Source of the DNA: Bacteroidota bacterium
GTDB lineage: Bacteria > Bacteroidota > Bacteroidia > Chitinophagales > Chitinophagaceae
Assembly (NCBI GenBank): GCA_023436425.1
Contig: JAEZJD010000140.1
Coordinates: forward strand, 1 to 13,965
DNA: 13,965 bases
Direction of reading: 5' to 3'
Both the position numbers and the translations under genes were made by a program. How positions within the stretch are numbered: position 1 is the first letter of the stretch; each line of letters opens with the position of its first letter. A model generated the notes under the pieces. The model was not told the origin of the DNA, did no database searches, and saw only the letters and a program-made list of their open reading frames with translations. Shown piece after piece: positions 8,421 to 13,965 of the stretch.

Positions 8421-9209
8421 ATGCTGAAGCAGATGTTTTTCATAAGTTTCTTTTTGCAGCTGCTATCGAGCGTGGCAGCACAAGACACAAGCTTGTACGA
8501 AAAATATTGGTTTGTGCAGTCCGGGGACACAATGCCTTACCGGATCTTATTTCCCGAAAATTATGATGCGAGCAAAAGTTATCCTCTCGTTCTTTTTTTA
8601 CACGGGCGTGGCGAAAGCGGAGATGATAATGAAAAACAACTAACCCATGGCGCAAGACTTTTTCTGCGGGACAGCATCCGAAAAAAATATCCGGCAATAG
8701 TTGTATTTCCGCAATGCAGTAATAAAAGTTATTGGAGTAATGTACAGGCGGTGATGCAAGGGAGTAAAACTGGTAAACGCACTTTTTATTTTGTTCCGGA
8801 TGGCGAGCCTACATCAGCCATGCAACAAGTGTTGAATCTCGTTGATAATATTTTGCTCCGTTATCGCATTACAAAAGAGCAGGTATATGTAATGGGCCTT
8901 TCGATGGGTGGCATGGGTACTTTTGAGATCGTCAAGAGAAAACCGAAATTGTTCGCAGCGGCCATTCCAATTTGTGGTGGTGCAAACCCTGCTACCGCGA
9001 AGCAACTTAGAAAAACAAAATGGTGGATTTTTCACGGAGCGAAAGATGATGTTGTCTCGCCTTCCTTTTCCGAAGCGATGGTAGAGGCGTTAAGAATGAA
9101 AAACGCTTCTGTGAAATTTACTTTATATCCTGCCGCCAACCACAACAGCTGGGATGCTGCGTTTGCTGAGCCACAGCTGTTGTCGTGGCTTTTTTCCCAA
9201 AAGAAATAA
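8421..9209 (+). CDS. Secreted alpha/beta-hydrolase esterase (phospholipase/carboxylesterase- or PHB-depolymerase-like)
   Basis: From ATG 8421 the product has 262 residues with a signal peptide MLKQMFFISFF...SSVAAQ. A GTG at 8376 overlapping the GH3 stop would add 15 residues before that peptide and is judged less likely. The fold is shown by LFLHGRGESGDD (oxyanion region), the nucleophile S161 in GLSMGGMG, D209 in HGAKDDVV and H241 in ANHNSWD. This is the arrangement of dienelactone-hydrolase/carboxylesterase-type enzymes that are common as glycan or feruloyl esterases in Bacteroidota polysaccharide loci. It is the last gene of the hydrolase run and ends 16 bases before a strong terminator stem. 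With the SGNH protein it gives the locus two unrelated esterases. The acyl group and glycan are unknown; a substituent on the same glucan is an inference. Confidence 0.85.
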   Translation: MLKQMFFISFFLQLLSSVAAQDTSLYEKYWFVQSGDTMPYRILFPENYDASKSYPLVLFLHGRGESGDDNEKQLTHGARLFLRDSIRKKYPAIVVFPQCSNKSYWSNVQAVMQGSKTGKRTFYFVPDGEPTSAMQQVLNLVDNILLRYRITKEQVYVMGLSMGGMGTFEIVKRKPKLFAAAIPICGGANPATAKQLRKTKWWIFHGAKDDVVSPSFSEAMVEALRMKNASVKFTLYPAANHNSWDAAFAEPQLLSWLFSQKK

Positions 9210-9225
9210 TGAATTGATTGAAAAC

Positions 9226-9258
9226 AAAAAAGCTGCATTCTAATTTGCAGCTTTTTTT
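9226..9258. terminator. Bidirectional rho-independent terminator between the esterase and tRNA-Asp
   Basis: A perfect 12-base-pair stem is visible: six A then GCTGCA at 9226-9237, an 8-base loop, and TGCAGC then T-run at 9246-9258. The A-run on the left becomes a T-run when read from the other strand, so the structure can stop the plus-strand hydrolase genes (stop codon ends at 9209) and the minus-strand tRNA-Asp (3' end at 9273). The two units converge here, as expected for a shared terminator. Confidence 0.88.
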
Positions 9259-9272
9259 GTGTTGTCGTTCTG

Positions 9273-9346
9273 CGGACCGGACGGGACTCGAACCCGCGAC
9301 CTCCGCCGTGACAGGGCGGCATTCTAACCAACTGAACTACCGATCC
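9273..9346 (-). tRNA. tRNA-Asp (anticodon GTC)
   Basis: Read on the minus strand, the 74 bases fold as a full cloverleaf. The acceptor stem GGATCGG/CCGGTCC has seven pairs with one T-G wobble. The D-arm contains AGTTCAGTTGGTT. The anticodon stem CCGCC/GGCGG encloses CTGTCAC with anticodon GTC at 9312-9310. The T-arm is CGGGTTCGAGTCCCG. The discriminator base is G, as in tRNA-Asp. CCA is not encoded (the DNA continues CAGAA), so the tail must be added enzymatically. A consensus promoter lies 17 bases upstream and a terminator stem 15 bases downstream, so it appears to be an independent single-tRNA transcript. Confidence 0.97.
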
Positions 9347-9362
9347 TTTTCTGTTGGGGCAG

Positions 9363-9393
9363 CAAAAATAATCGTCTTTTTAATTGTAGCAAA
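9363..9393 (-). promoter_or_regulatory. Promoter of tRNA-Asp (TTTG-N19-TATTTTTG)
   Basis: On the minus strand, TTTG at 9393-9390 is followed after exactly 19 bases by TATTTTTG at 9370-9363. Both boxes match the Bacteroidota primary-sigma consensus (TTTG, 19-21 bases, TAnnTTTG) in full. The predicted transcript would start near 9356, about ten bases before the tRNA 5' end. This is the best promoter in the window and a useful marker of the lineage. Confidence 0.82.
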
Positions 9394-9450
9394 AACAAAA
9401 GTCGAATTCAATTGTTAATAGCACATCAGCAGATTCGATAATCGCTCCCA

Positions 9451-9606
9451 TTAAATAATATCCAGTGCCAGTACGAAGAAAGTTGTGACAAATGGAAGAA
9501 TCAGCGTGAGCCAGGGCCAATGTCCGATGATTGCCACAGCAAGCGCCAAACAAGAAACCAGAAACAAAATCCAGTACAAACCTTTTGATCTTTTGCGAAC
9601 TTCCAT
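9451..9606 (-). CDS. Small two-helix membrane protein, function unknown
   Basis: The gene encodes 51 residues: a basic start MEVRKRSKG, a first hydrophobic helix (WILFLVSCLALAVAIIG), a short turn (HWPW), a second helix (LTLILPFVTTFFVLAL) and the end DII. A basic N-terminus before helix 1 with a tight turn suggests a hairpin in the inner membrane with both ends in the cytoplasm. The frame is open further upstream (a start at 9681 would give 76 residues), but ATG 9606 is preferred because a good promoter -7 box sits only 16 bases before it, inside the longer version. I recall similar short conserved proteins of unknown function in Bacteroidota but cannot name a family. It is on the same strand as the tRNA but has its own promoter. 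Confidence 0.55.
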   Translation of the reverse strand: MEVRKRSKGLYWILFLVSCLALAVAIIGHWPWLTLILPFVTTFFVLALDII

Positions 9607-9621
9607 TGATAATAGTTTGCG

Positions 9622-9652
9622 CAAAAATAATTGAGTCGGATCTAATGGTAAA
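9622..9652 (-). promoter_or_regulatory. Candidate promoter of the 51-residue membrane protein gene
   Basis: On the minus strand TATTTTTG (9629-9622) is an exact TAnnTTTG -7 box; 19 bases upstream is TTTA (9652-9649), one base off the TTTG -33 box. The -7 region shares an 11-base identical core (GCAAAAATAAT on the plus strand, 9621-9631) with the tRNA-Asp promoter at 9362-9372. Transcription would begin near 9615, giving a leader of about nine bases. Confidence 0.6.
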
Positions 9653-9726
9653 ACAATTTCCAAACGGCTCAAACGCAGCATTCATTACTTTCGTTTTTTC
9701 TATTCAGCGTCACTTAATCAGCCTTA

Positions 9727-12417
9727 ATGAGAATTGATTTTTATTTGCGGTTCACCACAAGTTTTGGACAGTCACTTTTTATTTCCGGCAATGTGCCCGC
9801 ATTGGGCAGTGACCTCGATTCGCAACTTTTCCCTCTGCAGTATCAGGACCAGGATTTTTGGCATAGCTCGGTGGAAGTTGATCCGGCCGAATTGAAGAAC
9901 ATTCACTACAGATATTTACTGCTCGATGAAAATGGCGAACTGATTAGAGAGGCGGAGAAGGAGAGGACACTTCAGCTAAAAAGGTTGGCAGAAAACGTAG
10001 TAGTCATTGATACATGGAACGATCAGGCTTTGTTCGAGAATGCTTTTTTTACCGCACCATTCAAAGAAGTTTTCTTCCCGCACCACAAAAAAACACGGAC
10101 GAAGAAGCCGGATCATTTTTCTCATATAATTAAAGTAAAAGCTCCGCTGCTTTCTGCCAACGAAACTATTTGCATCTTAGGCAGCGACCCGTTGGGCAAT
10201 TGGAATTCAGACAATCCATTGCTGCTTCAAAAAAGTGGTGACTGGTTCAACGGCTATTTCGACTTGTCAGCTGCAGCTTTCCCTTTGTTCTACAAATACG
10301 GCGTGTACAACACGAAGAATGAAGAATTTGTGTGCTACGAAAACGGCGATAACAGAGTACTCCACAACTTTGGAAGCGATGACGAAAAAACCACTGTTGT
10401 TCACGACAGTTTTGTGCGGCTGCCTAATGACGTTTGGAAGGCGGCGGGAGTTGCTATTCCGGTTTTCAGTTTGCGCAGCAATAACAGTTTTGGTGTTGGC
10501 GAATTTGTCGATTTAAAATTACTGGTTGATTGGGCGAAGCAAACAGGCATTCGCCTCATTCAGATATTGCCTGTTAACGACACTTCGGCAACACACACCT
10601 GGAAAGACTCGTATCCGTACGCTGCAATTTCAGCATTTGGATTACATCCGCTTTACCTCAATCTACAAAAAGTTGCCGGGAAGAAATTTGCCGACAAAGT
10701 GAAGGCGCTTGCAAAAAAACAAAAGCAGTTGAATGCACTTGCTGAAGTGGATTACGAGCAGGTAATGCATTTTAAGATCAGCATGCTGCGTGAAATTTAT
10801 GAGGCGGCAGAAATGAGTTTTTTGCAGGAAGCCGACTACAAAAGCTTTTTCGAAGAAAACAAAAATTGGTTGGTGCCGTACGCCGCATTTTGTTTTTTGC
10901 GCGATAAGTACGGCACATCAGATTTTTATAAATGGAAAAGCAACAGCGTCTATAATGAAGATGAAATCGAAAGACTTTCATCGCCCAGGTCAAGAGCATA
11001 CTTTCAGGTCGCATTCCACTATTTTCTGCAGTATCATTTGCATTTACAATTGAAAGATGCAGTTGATTATGCGCACAAAAACGGAATAGCGTTCAAAGGA
11101 GATATCCCAATCGGTATTTATCGTTATGGATGCGATGCGTGGACTGCACCCGAGTTATATAACATGGAGATGCAGGCCGGTGCACCGCCTGATGATTTCA
11201 CGATAAAAGGGCAGAACTGGGGTTTCCCAACGTACAATTGGAAGCGCATGGAGGCTGATCATTTTGAATGGTGGCGCCAACGTTTTCATCAAATGAGTAA
11301 CTACTTCGACGCCTTTCGTATTGATCATATTCTTGGGTTTTTCCGCATCTGGAGCATACCTGTTGACTCGGTTGAGGGAATTGTCGGAAGATTTATTCCT
11401 GCCTTGCCCGTTACAGTTCATGAATTTGGAGAAAGAGGAATTTGGTTTGATTATGACCGGTTGTGTAAGCCATACATTACCGATCAAATTATTGATCAAT
11501 TGTTTGGTGCGGACGGGGACAGAGTAAAGGAAACATTTTTGGTTGACAACAATCGCGGCGGCTACGATTTGCGTGAGGAGTTTAACACACAAAAAAAGGT
11601 TGATGAATATTTCTCCAATCAGAACGAAGGAGAAAACGGAGCGCTACTGAAGCAAGGTCTTTTTGATCTCATCACAAACGTTATTTTATTTGAACGACCT
11701 GACTCGGATAGACAACAATTTGATTTTAGAATTTCCATCGAAAATATTTCGTCATATCAACAACTCGACGACAACACAAAAGGAAAGTTGTACGAGCTAT
11801 ACATAAATTATTTTTTTAGAAGGCAGGATGATTTTTGGGAGAAGGAGGCGATGAAAAAATTGCCTGCGTTAAAAGAAGCTACCAACATGCTTGTTTGTGG
11901 TGAAGATTTAGGAATGGTTCCACATTCGGTGCCAAAAGTCATGAAGTCGCTCGGCATCCTCAGTTTGGAAATTCAACGGATGCCGAAGGATATCAACCTG
12001 CAATTTTTTCATCCGAAAGATGCTCCGTACTTGTCGGTCGTAACTCCTTCCACTCACGACATGAGCACTGTTCGCGGCTGGTGGGAAGAAGATCGCGAAA
12101 GAACCCAACAATTTTTTACTGCAATGCTCGGCGAGCAAAGTGCGGCGCCATATTTCTGCGAGCCGTGGGTTAACCGTGCAATCGTGTTGCAGCATTTATA
12201 TTCACCTGCGATGTGGAGTATTTTTCAACTCCAGGATTTATTGGGTATGAGCGATTCGTTGCGCAGGGAAAATCCTGCTGAAGAAAGAATTAATGATCCG
12301 GCAAATCCAAACCATTATTGGAACTACCGCATGCACATTCCGCTGGAGCAGTTGATAAAAGAAAAGGAATTCAATAGCGAGTTGAAAGATTATGTGAAGA
12401 ACAGTGGACGGGGTTAA
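9727..12417 (+). CDS. malQ: 4-alpha-glucanotransferase, DPE2-like GH77 with tandem CBM20
   Basis: The 896-residue protein has no signal peptide and should act in the cytoplasm, moving glucosyl or maltosyl units between alpha-1,4-glucans or glycogen during maltose/glycogen metabolism. Residues about 1-100 and 130-230 are two CBM20 starch-binding domains (LFISGNVPALG; CILGSDPLGNWN). The GH77 domain starts near 240 (AGVAIPVFSLRS, FGVGEF, PVNDT). Catalytic residues are nucleophile D533 (FRIDHI), acid/base E726 (CGEDLG) and transition-state Asp D778 (STHD). The nucleophile to acid/base distance is 193 residues, against 47 in Thermus amylomaltase (D293 to E340), so an insertion of about 146 residues lies between about 550 and 715. 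CBM20 pairs plus such an insertion are the marks of plant DPE2, and DPE2-like enzymes are known in Bacteroidota. ATG 9727 is the start giving an intact first CBM20. I see no clear promoter in the 120 bases upstream. It is not part of the glucan run, being beyond its terminator. Confidence 0.95.
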   Translation: MRIDFYLRFTTSFGQSLFISGNVPALGSDLDSQLFPLQYQDQDFWHSSVEVDPAELKNIHYRYLLLDENGELIREAEKERTLQLKRLAENVVVIDTWNDQALFENAFFTAPFKEVFFPHHKKTRTKKPDHFSHIIKVKAPLLSANETICILGSDPLGNWNSDNPLLLQKSGDWFNGYFDLSAAAFPLFYKYGVYNTKNEEFVCYENGDNRVLHNFGSDDEKTTVVHDSFVRLPNDVWKAAGVAIPVFSLRSNNSFGVGEFVDLKLLVDWAKQTGIRLIQILPVNDTSATHTWKDSYPYAAISAFGLHPLYLNLQKVAGKKFADKVKALAKKQKQLNALAEVDYEQVMHFKISMLREIYEAAEMSFLQEADYKSFFEENKNWLVPYAAFCFLRDKYGTSDFYKWKSNSVYNEDEIERLSSPRSRAYFQVAFHYFLQYHLHLQLKDAVDYAHKNGIAFKGDIPIGIYRYGCDAWTAPELYNMEMQAGAPPDDFTIKGQNWGFPTYNWKRMEADHFEWWRQRFHQMSNYFDAFRIDHILGFFRIWSIPVDSVEGIVGRFIPALPVTVHEFGERGIWFDYDRLCKPYITDQIIDQLFGADGDRVKETFLVDNNRGGYDLREEFNTQKKVDEYFSNQNEGENGALLKQGLFDLITNVILFERPDSDRQQFDFRISIENISSYQQLDDNTKGKLYELYINYFFRRQDDFWEKEAMKKLPALKEATNMLVCGEDLGMVPHSVPKVMKSLGILSLEIQRMPKDINLQFFHPKDAPYLSVVTPSTHDMSTVRGWWEEDRERTQQFFTAMLGEQSAAPYFCEPWVNRAIVLQHLYSPAMWSIFQLQDLLGMSDSLRRENPAEERINDPANPNHYWNYRMHIPLEQLIKEKEFNSELKDYVKNSGRG

Positions 12418-12423
12418 GTCAAT

Positions 12424-12431
12424 TATTTTTG
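12424..12431 (+). promoter_or_regulatory. Candidate -7 promoter element before the dipeptide epimerase
   Basis: TATTTTTG is an exact TAnnTTTG match just after the malQ stop and 127 bases before the epimerase ATG; the sequence is the same octamer as in the two minus-strand promoters at 9363 and 9622. No TTTG is found 19-21 bases upstream, so strength is doubtful. Apart from this, the 141-base gap between malQ and the epimerase shows no stable hairpin or repeat that I can find. Confidence 0.35.
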
Positions 12432-12558
12432 TGTAACCAGCTGTTGTACTACTATAATGCTTCCGTTGTGTCACTCACTTGTGCGTTCGGTTCGCTACTG
12501 TACAAATGGTTTCATTATATTTTTAATCGCCGTACCATTAACGCATTGATTCATTAGC

Positions 12559-13587
12559 ATGAAAGTTTCTTATCAATCCTACGATCTCAAATTTCGCCAT
12601 CCATTCACGATCTCAAGGGGGACAAAAACACATCAGCCAACTTTAATAGTCAAACTTGAGCATCTTGGTTTAGTGGGCTACGGCGAAGCTCCTGCCATTT
12701 CCTACTATCACATTCCGGTAGAAAAAATGATTGAAGACCTGGAGCAGAAGAGAATTCTCGTTGAAAAATTCGCTTTCACCGAACCCGAAAGATACTGGCA
12801 TTATCTCCATCACCTTTTTCCGCAAAATTCATTTCTGGTCTGTGCACTCGATATTGCCGGTTGGGATCTCTATGGAAAAATGAAGGAGAGACCCCTGAAA
12901 GAGTTGTGGACAACAAACGAACCGAGATCCCCTATATGCGATTACACAATCGGTATCGACACCGTTGAGAAAATGGTAGAAAAGATGCAGGAAAAACCTT
13001 GGCCCATTTACAAAATCAAATTAGGAACAGACCGCGATATCGAAATAATGCAAGCACTGCGCAAACACACTGACAGCATCATTCGAATAGATGCAAATGC
13101 TGCATGGAATGCAGAAGAAGCGTTAGAAAAAATAAATGCTTTCAAAGATTTGAACGTCGAATTCATAGAGCAGCCACTCGCTAAAGCTGATTGGGATGGT
13201 ATGAAATGGCTCTTTGAAAGGTCACCATTGCCGTTGATTGCGGATGAAGCGTGTGTGGCAGAAAGCGATGTTGAAAAGTGCCATCATCATTTTCACGGAA
13301 TAAATATTAAGCTCACCAAATGCAGCGGAATCACACCCGCTCTTCGAATGATTCAGCGTGCAAGAGAGTTGAACATGTCTGTCATGATTGGCAGCATGAA
13401 CGAATCTTCAGTTGGTTCGGCTGCCATTGCGCACCTCATGCATCTTGCTGATTATATTGATGCTGATGGTCCGCTGCTGTTGCAGGAAGATGTCGCCAAA
13501 GGTCTCGTGTATCATTCCGATGGCACCATCGATACATCGTCGCAACCCGGATTAGGAATTCACTTTACCGATTTATTTCAGAAGTAA
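12559..13587 (+). CDS. Dipeptide epimerase (L-Ala-D/L-Glu epimerase-like, enolase superfamily)
   Basis: The 342-residue cytoplasmic protein has the two enolase-superfamily domains: an N-terminal capping domain (about 1-120, with FRHPFTISRG and GYGEAP) and a modified TIM barrel. The acid/base lysines are K154 in the KIKLG (KxK) motif and K251 in NIKLTK. The Mg ligands are D178 (RIDAN), E204 (IEQPL) and D229 (ADEAC). The D-A-D at 301-303 after strand 8 is the DxD motif that binds the alpha-ammonium group of dipeptides and separates dipeptide epimerases from muconate cycloisomerases and o-succinylbenzoate synthases. The usual role is epimerising L-Ala-D-Glu from murein recycling, although Bacteroidota members vary in dipeptide preference. 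ATG 12559 fits the family N-terminus. No murein-recycling partner is visible beside it. Confidence 0.92.
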   Translation: MKVSYQSYDLKFRHPFTISRGTKTHQPTLIVKLEHLGLVGYGEAPAISYYHIPVEKMIEDLEQKRILVEKFAFTEPERYWHYLHHLFPQNSFLVCALDIAGWDLYGKMKERPLKELWTTNEPRSPICDYTIGIDTVEKMVEKMQEKPWPIYKIKLGTDRDIEIMQALRKHTDSIIRIDANAAWNAEEALEKINAFKDLNVEFIEQPLAKADWDGMKWLFERSPLPLIADEACVAESDVEKCHHHFHGINIKLTKCSGITPALRMIQRARELNMSVMIGSMNESSVGSAAIAHLMHLADYIDADGPLLLQEDVAKGLVYHSDGTIDTSSQPGLGIHFTDLFQK

Positions 13588-13697
13588 ATTTTTGTTGTAG
13601 CATGTGCCGCTCATAGTAGCAGCATTCATCATCTGTTAAAAAGATGCTGTACTTATCTCTATTCAAACGATAAATAGCCGCGTCTTATCGAAAAGAC

Positions 13698-13727
13698 TTT
13701 GCTAAGCAAAAGATTTTTCTATCTTGC
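13698..13727 (+). promoter_or_regulatory. Possible promoter of the terminal outer-membrane protein gene
   Basis: TTTG at 13698-13701 is followed after 18 bases by TATCTTGC (13720-13727), which keeps T, A and two of the remaining four consensus bases of TAnnTTTG. It lies 20 bases before the ATG at 13748. The rest of the 160-base gap after the epimerase holds a weak 6-base-pair inverted repeat (CAGCAT near 13620 with ATGCTG near 13653) that lacks a T-run and is not convincing as a terminator. Confidence 0.35.
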
Positions 13728-13747
13728 GGCGGGCCTTACAATATCCA

Positions 13748-13965
13748 ATGCGTAACCTGCTGATTATCCTTTGCATAACCATTTGCTGCCAAACTGCATC
13801 TGCTCAAGTTAGGATAGGCACTTTTGCCGGTATCTCAAATTATTACGGCGACCTCACTGACAAATTTTTTACTCGCTCAAAACCTGCTCTTGGACTAACG
13901 CTTAACTATGAGTTGTCCGAACAATTTAATGTGCGTGCAGGTTTAACTGTTGGTCGTCTTCAGGC
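13748..13965 (+). CDS. Outer-membrane beta-barrel protein, YYGDL type (DUF6089/OmpA-like N-terminus), 3'-truncated
   Basis: Only the first 72 codons are in the window. The start ATG 13748 is followed by a signal peptide (MRNLLIILCITICCQTASAQ) and then VRIGTFAGISNYYGDLTD and alternating strands such as ALGLTLNYELSEQFNVRAGLTVG. The pattern G-x-S-N-Y-Y-G-D-L near the mature N-terminus followed by amphipathic strands is typical of Bacteroidota outer-membrane barrels of the DUF6089 type, some of which carry a C-terminal OmpA peptidoglycan-binding domain; the end needed to decide is missing. No specific function can be given. Confidence 0.75.
   Translation, partial: MRNLLIILCITICCQTASAQVRIGTFAGISNYYGDLTDKFFTRSKPALGLTLNYELSEQFNVRAGLTVGRLQ

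Noticed and set aside
9273..9346. tRNA-Asp as an attachment site of an integrated element
   Set aside because: No integrase is present and I saw no second copy of the tRNA 3' end in the window; genes on both sides look chromosomal.
9218..9418. Plus-strand open frame of 66 codons across the terminator and tRNA
   Set aside because: It overlaps a clear tRNA and a terminator stem; its coding appearance comes from these RNA elements read in frame.
9451..9681. A 76-residue version of the small membrane protein starting at 9681
   Set aside because: The extra N-terminal 25 residues lie over and upstream of the proposed promoter at 9622-9652, and ATG 9606 gives a natural basic start before the first helix.
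11155..11592. Minus-strand open frame of 145 codons inside malQ
   Set aside because: It is a shadow of the GH77 catalytic region, which carries the nucleophile motif in the other strand's frame; no domain is seen in the antisense product.
13588..13747. Terminator after the dipeptide epimerase
   Set aside because: The best inverted repeat (CAGCAT/ATGCTG) is short with a long loop and no following T-run.
1..13965. CRISPR array, insertion sequence or phage genes
   Set aside because: I found no regularly spaced repeats, transposase or integrase motifs, or phage structural genes; every sizeable plus-strand frame is explained by a metabolic or envelope protein.

Overview
The window looks like part of a Bacteroidota chromosome, most likely from the Chitinophagaceae or a close relative. 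The evidence is: signal peptides ending in A-Q (SAQ, FAQ, AAQ) on most secreted proteins; lack of clear Shine-Dalgarno sites with A-rich leaders instead; TTTG / TAnnTTTG promoters; tandem paralogous glycoside hydrolases; and a YYGDL-type outer-membrane protein. The genus is an inference.

Bases 1-9209 hold one run of seven same-strand genes, nearly all for secreted enzymes, with small gaps or an overlap. In order they are: a 5'-truncated GH144-type glucanase, a complete GH144 paralogue, a secreted endonuclease/exonuclease/phosphatase (EEP) family phosphoesterase, a GH43-fold hydrolase with F5/8C and FN3-like domains, an SGNH esterase, a GH3 beta-glucosidase and an alpha/beta-hydrolase esterase. 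GH144 is the family of bacterial endo/exo beta-1,2-glucanases (first defined on a Chitinophaga pinensis enzyme), and GH3 enzymes convert sophoro-oligosaccharides to glucose. I therefore read this as a beta-1,2-glucan catabolic locus. The phosphoesterase and two esterases may strip phosphodiester or acyl substituents such as those found on natural cyclic beta-1,2-glucans; that part is inference. No SusC/SusD pair or regulator lies inside the window, and the locus continues beyond the left edge. It ends at a strong bidirectional hairpin terminator (9226-9258).

Bases 9259-9726 hold minus-strand elements: tRNA-Asp(GTC) with a textbook Bacteroidota promoter, and a 51-codon two-helix membrane protein with its own similar promoter. 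The rest of this gap (9607-9726) is the shared upstream region of the small gene and malQ, in which I see no clear malQ promoter.

Bases 9727-13965 are on the plus strand and look like general metabolism. They contain a DPE2-like 4-alpha-glucanotransferase (two CBM20 domains and a long insertion in the GH77 domain), an enolase-superfamily dipeptide epimerase with the DxD substrate motif, and the first 72 codons of an outer-membrane beta-barrel protein that runs off the right edge.

Most notable points: the reconstructed beta-1,2-glucan locus with possible decoration-removing enzymes; a phosphoesterase gene whose complete signal peptide is recovered only if translation begins at a non-standard ATA codon overlapping the upstream stop; and the DPE2-type architecture of MalQ.
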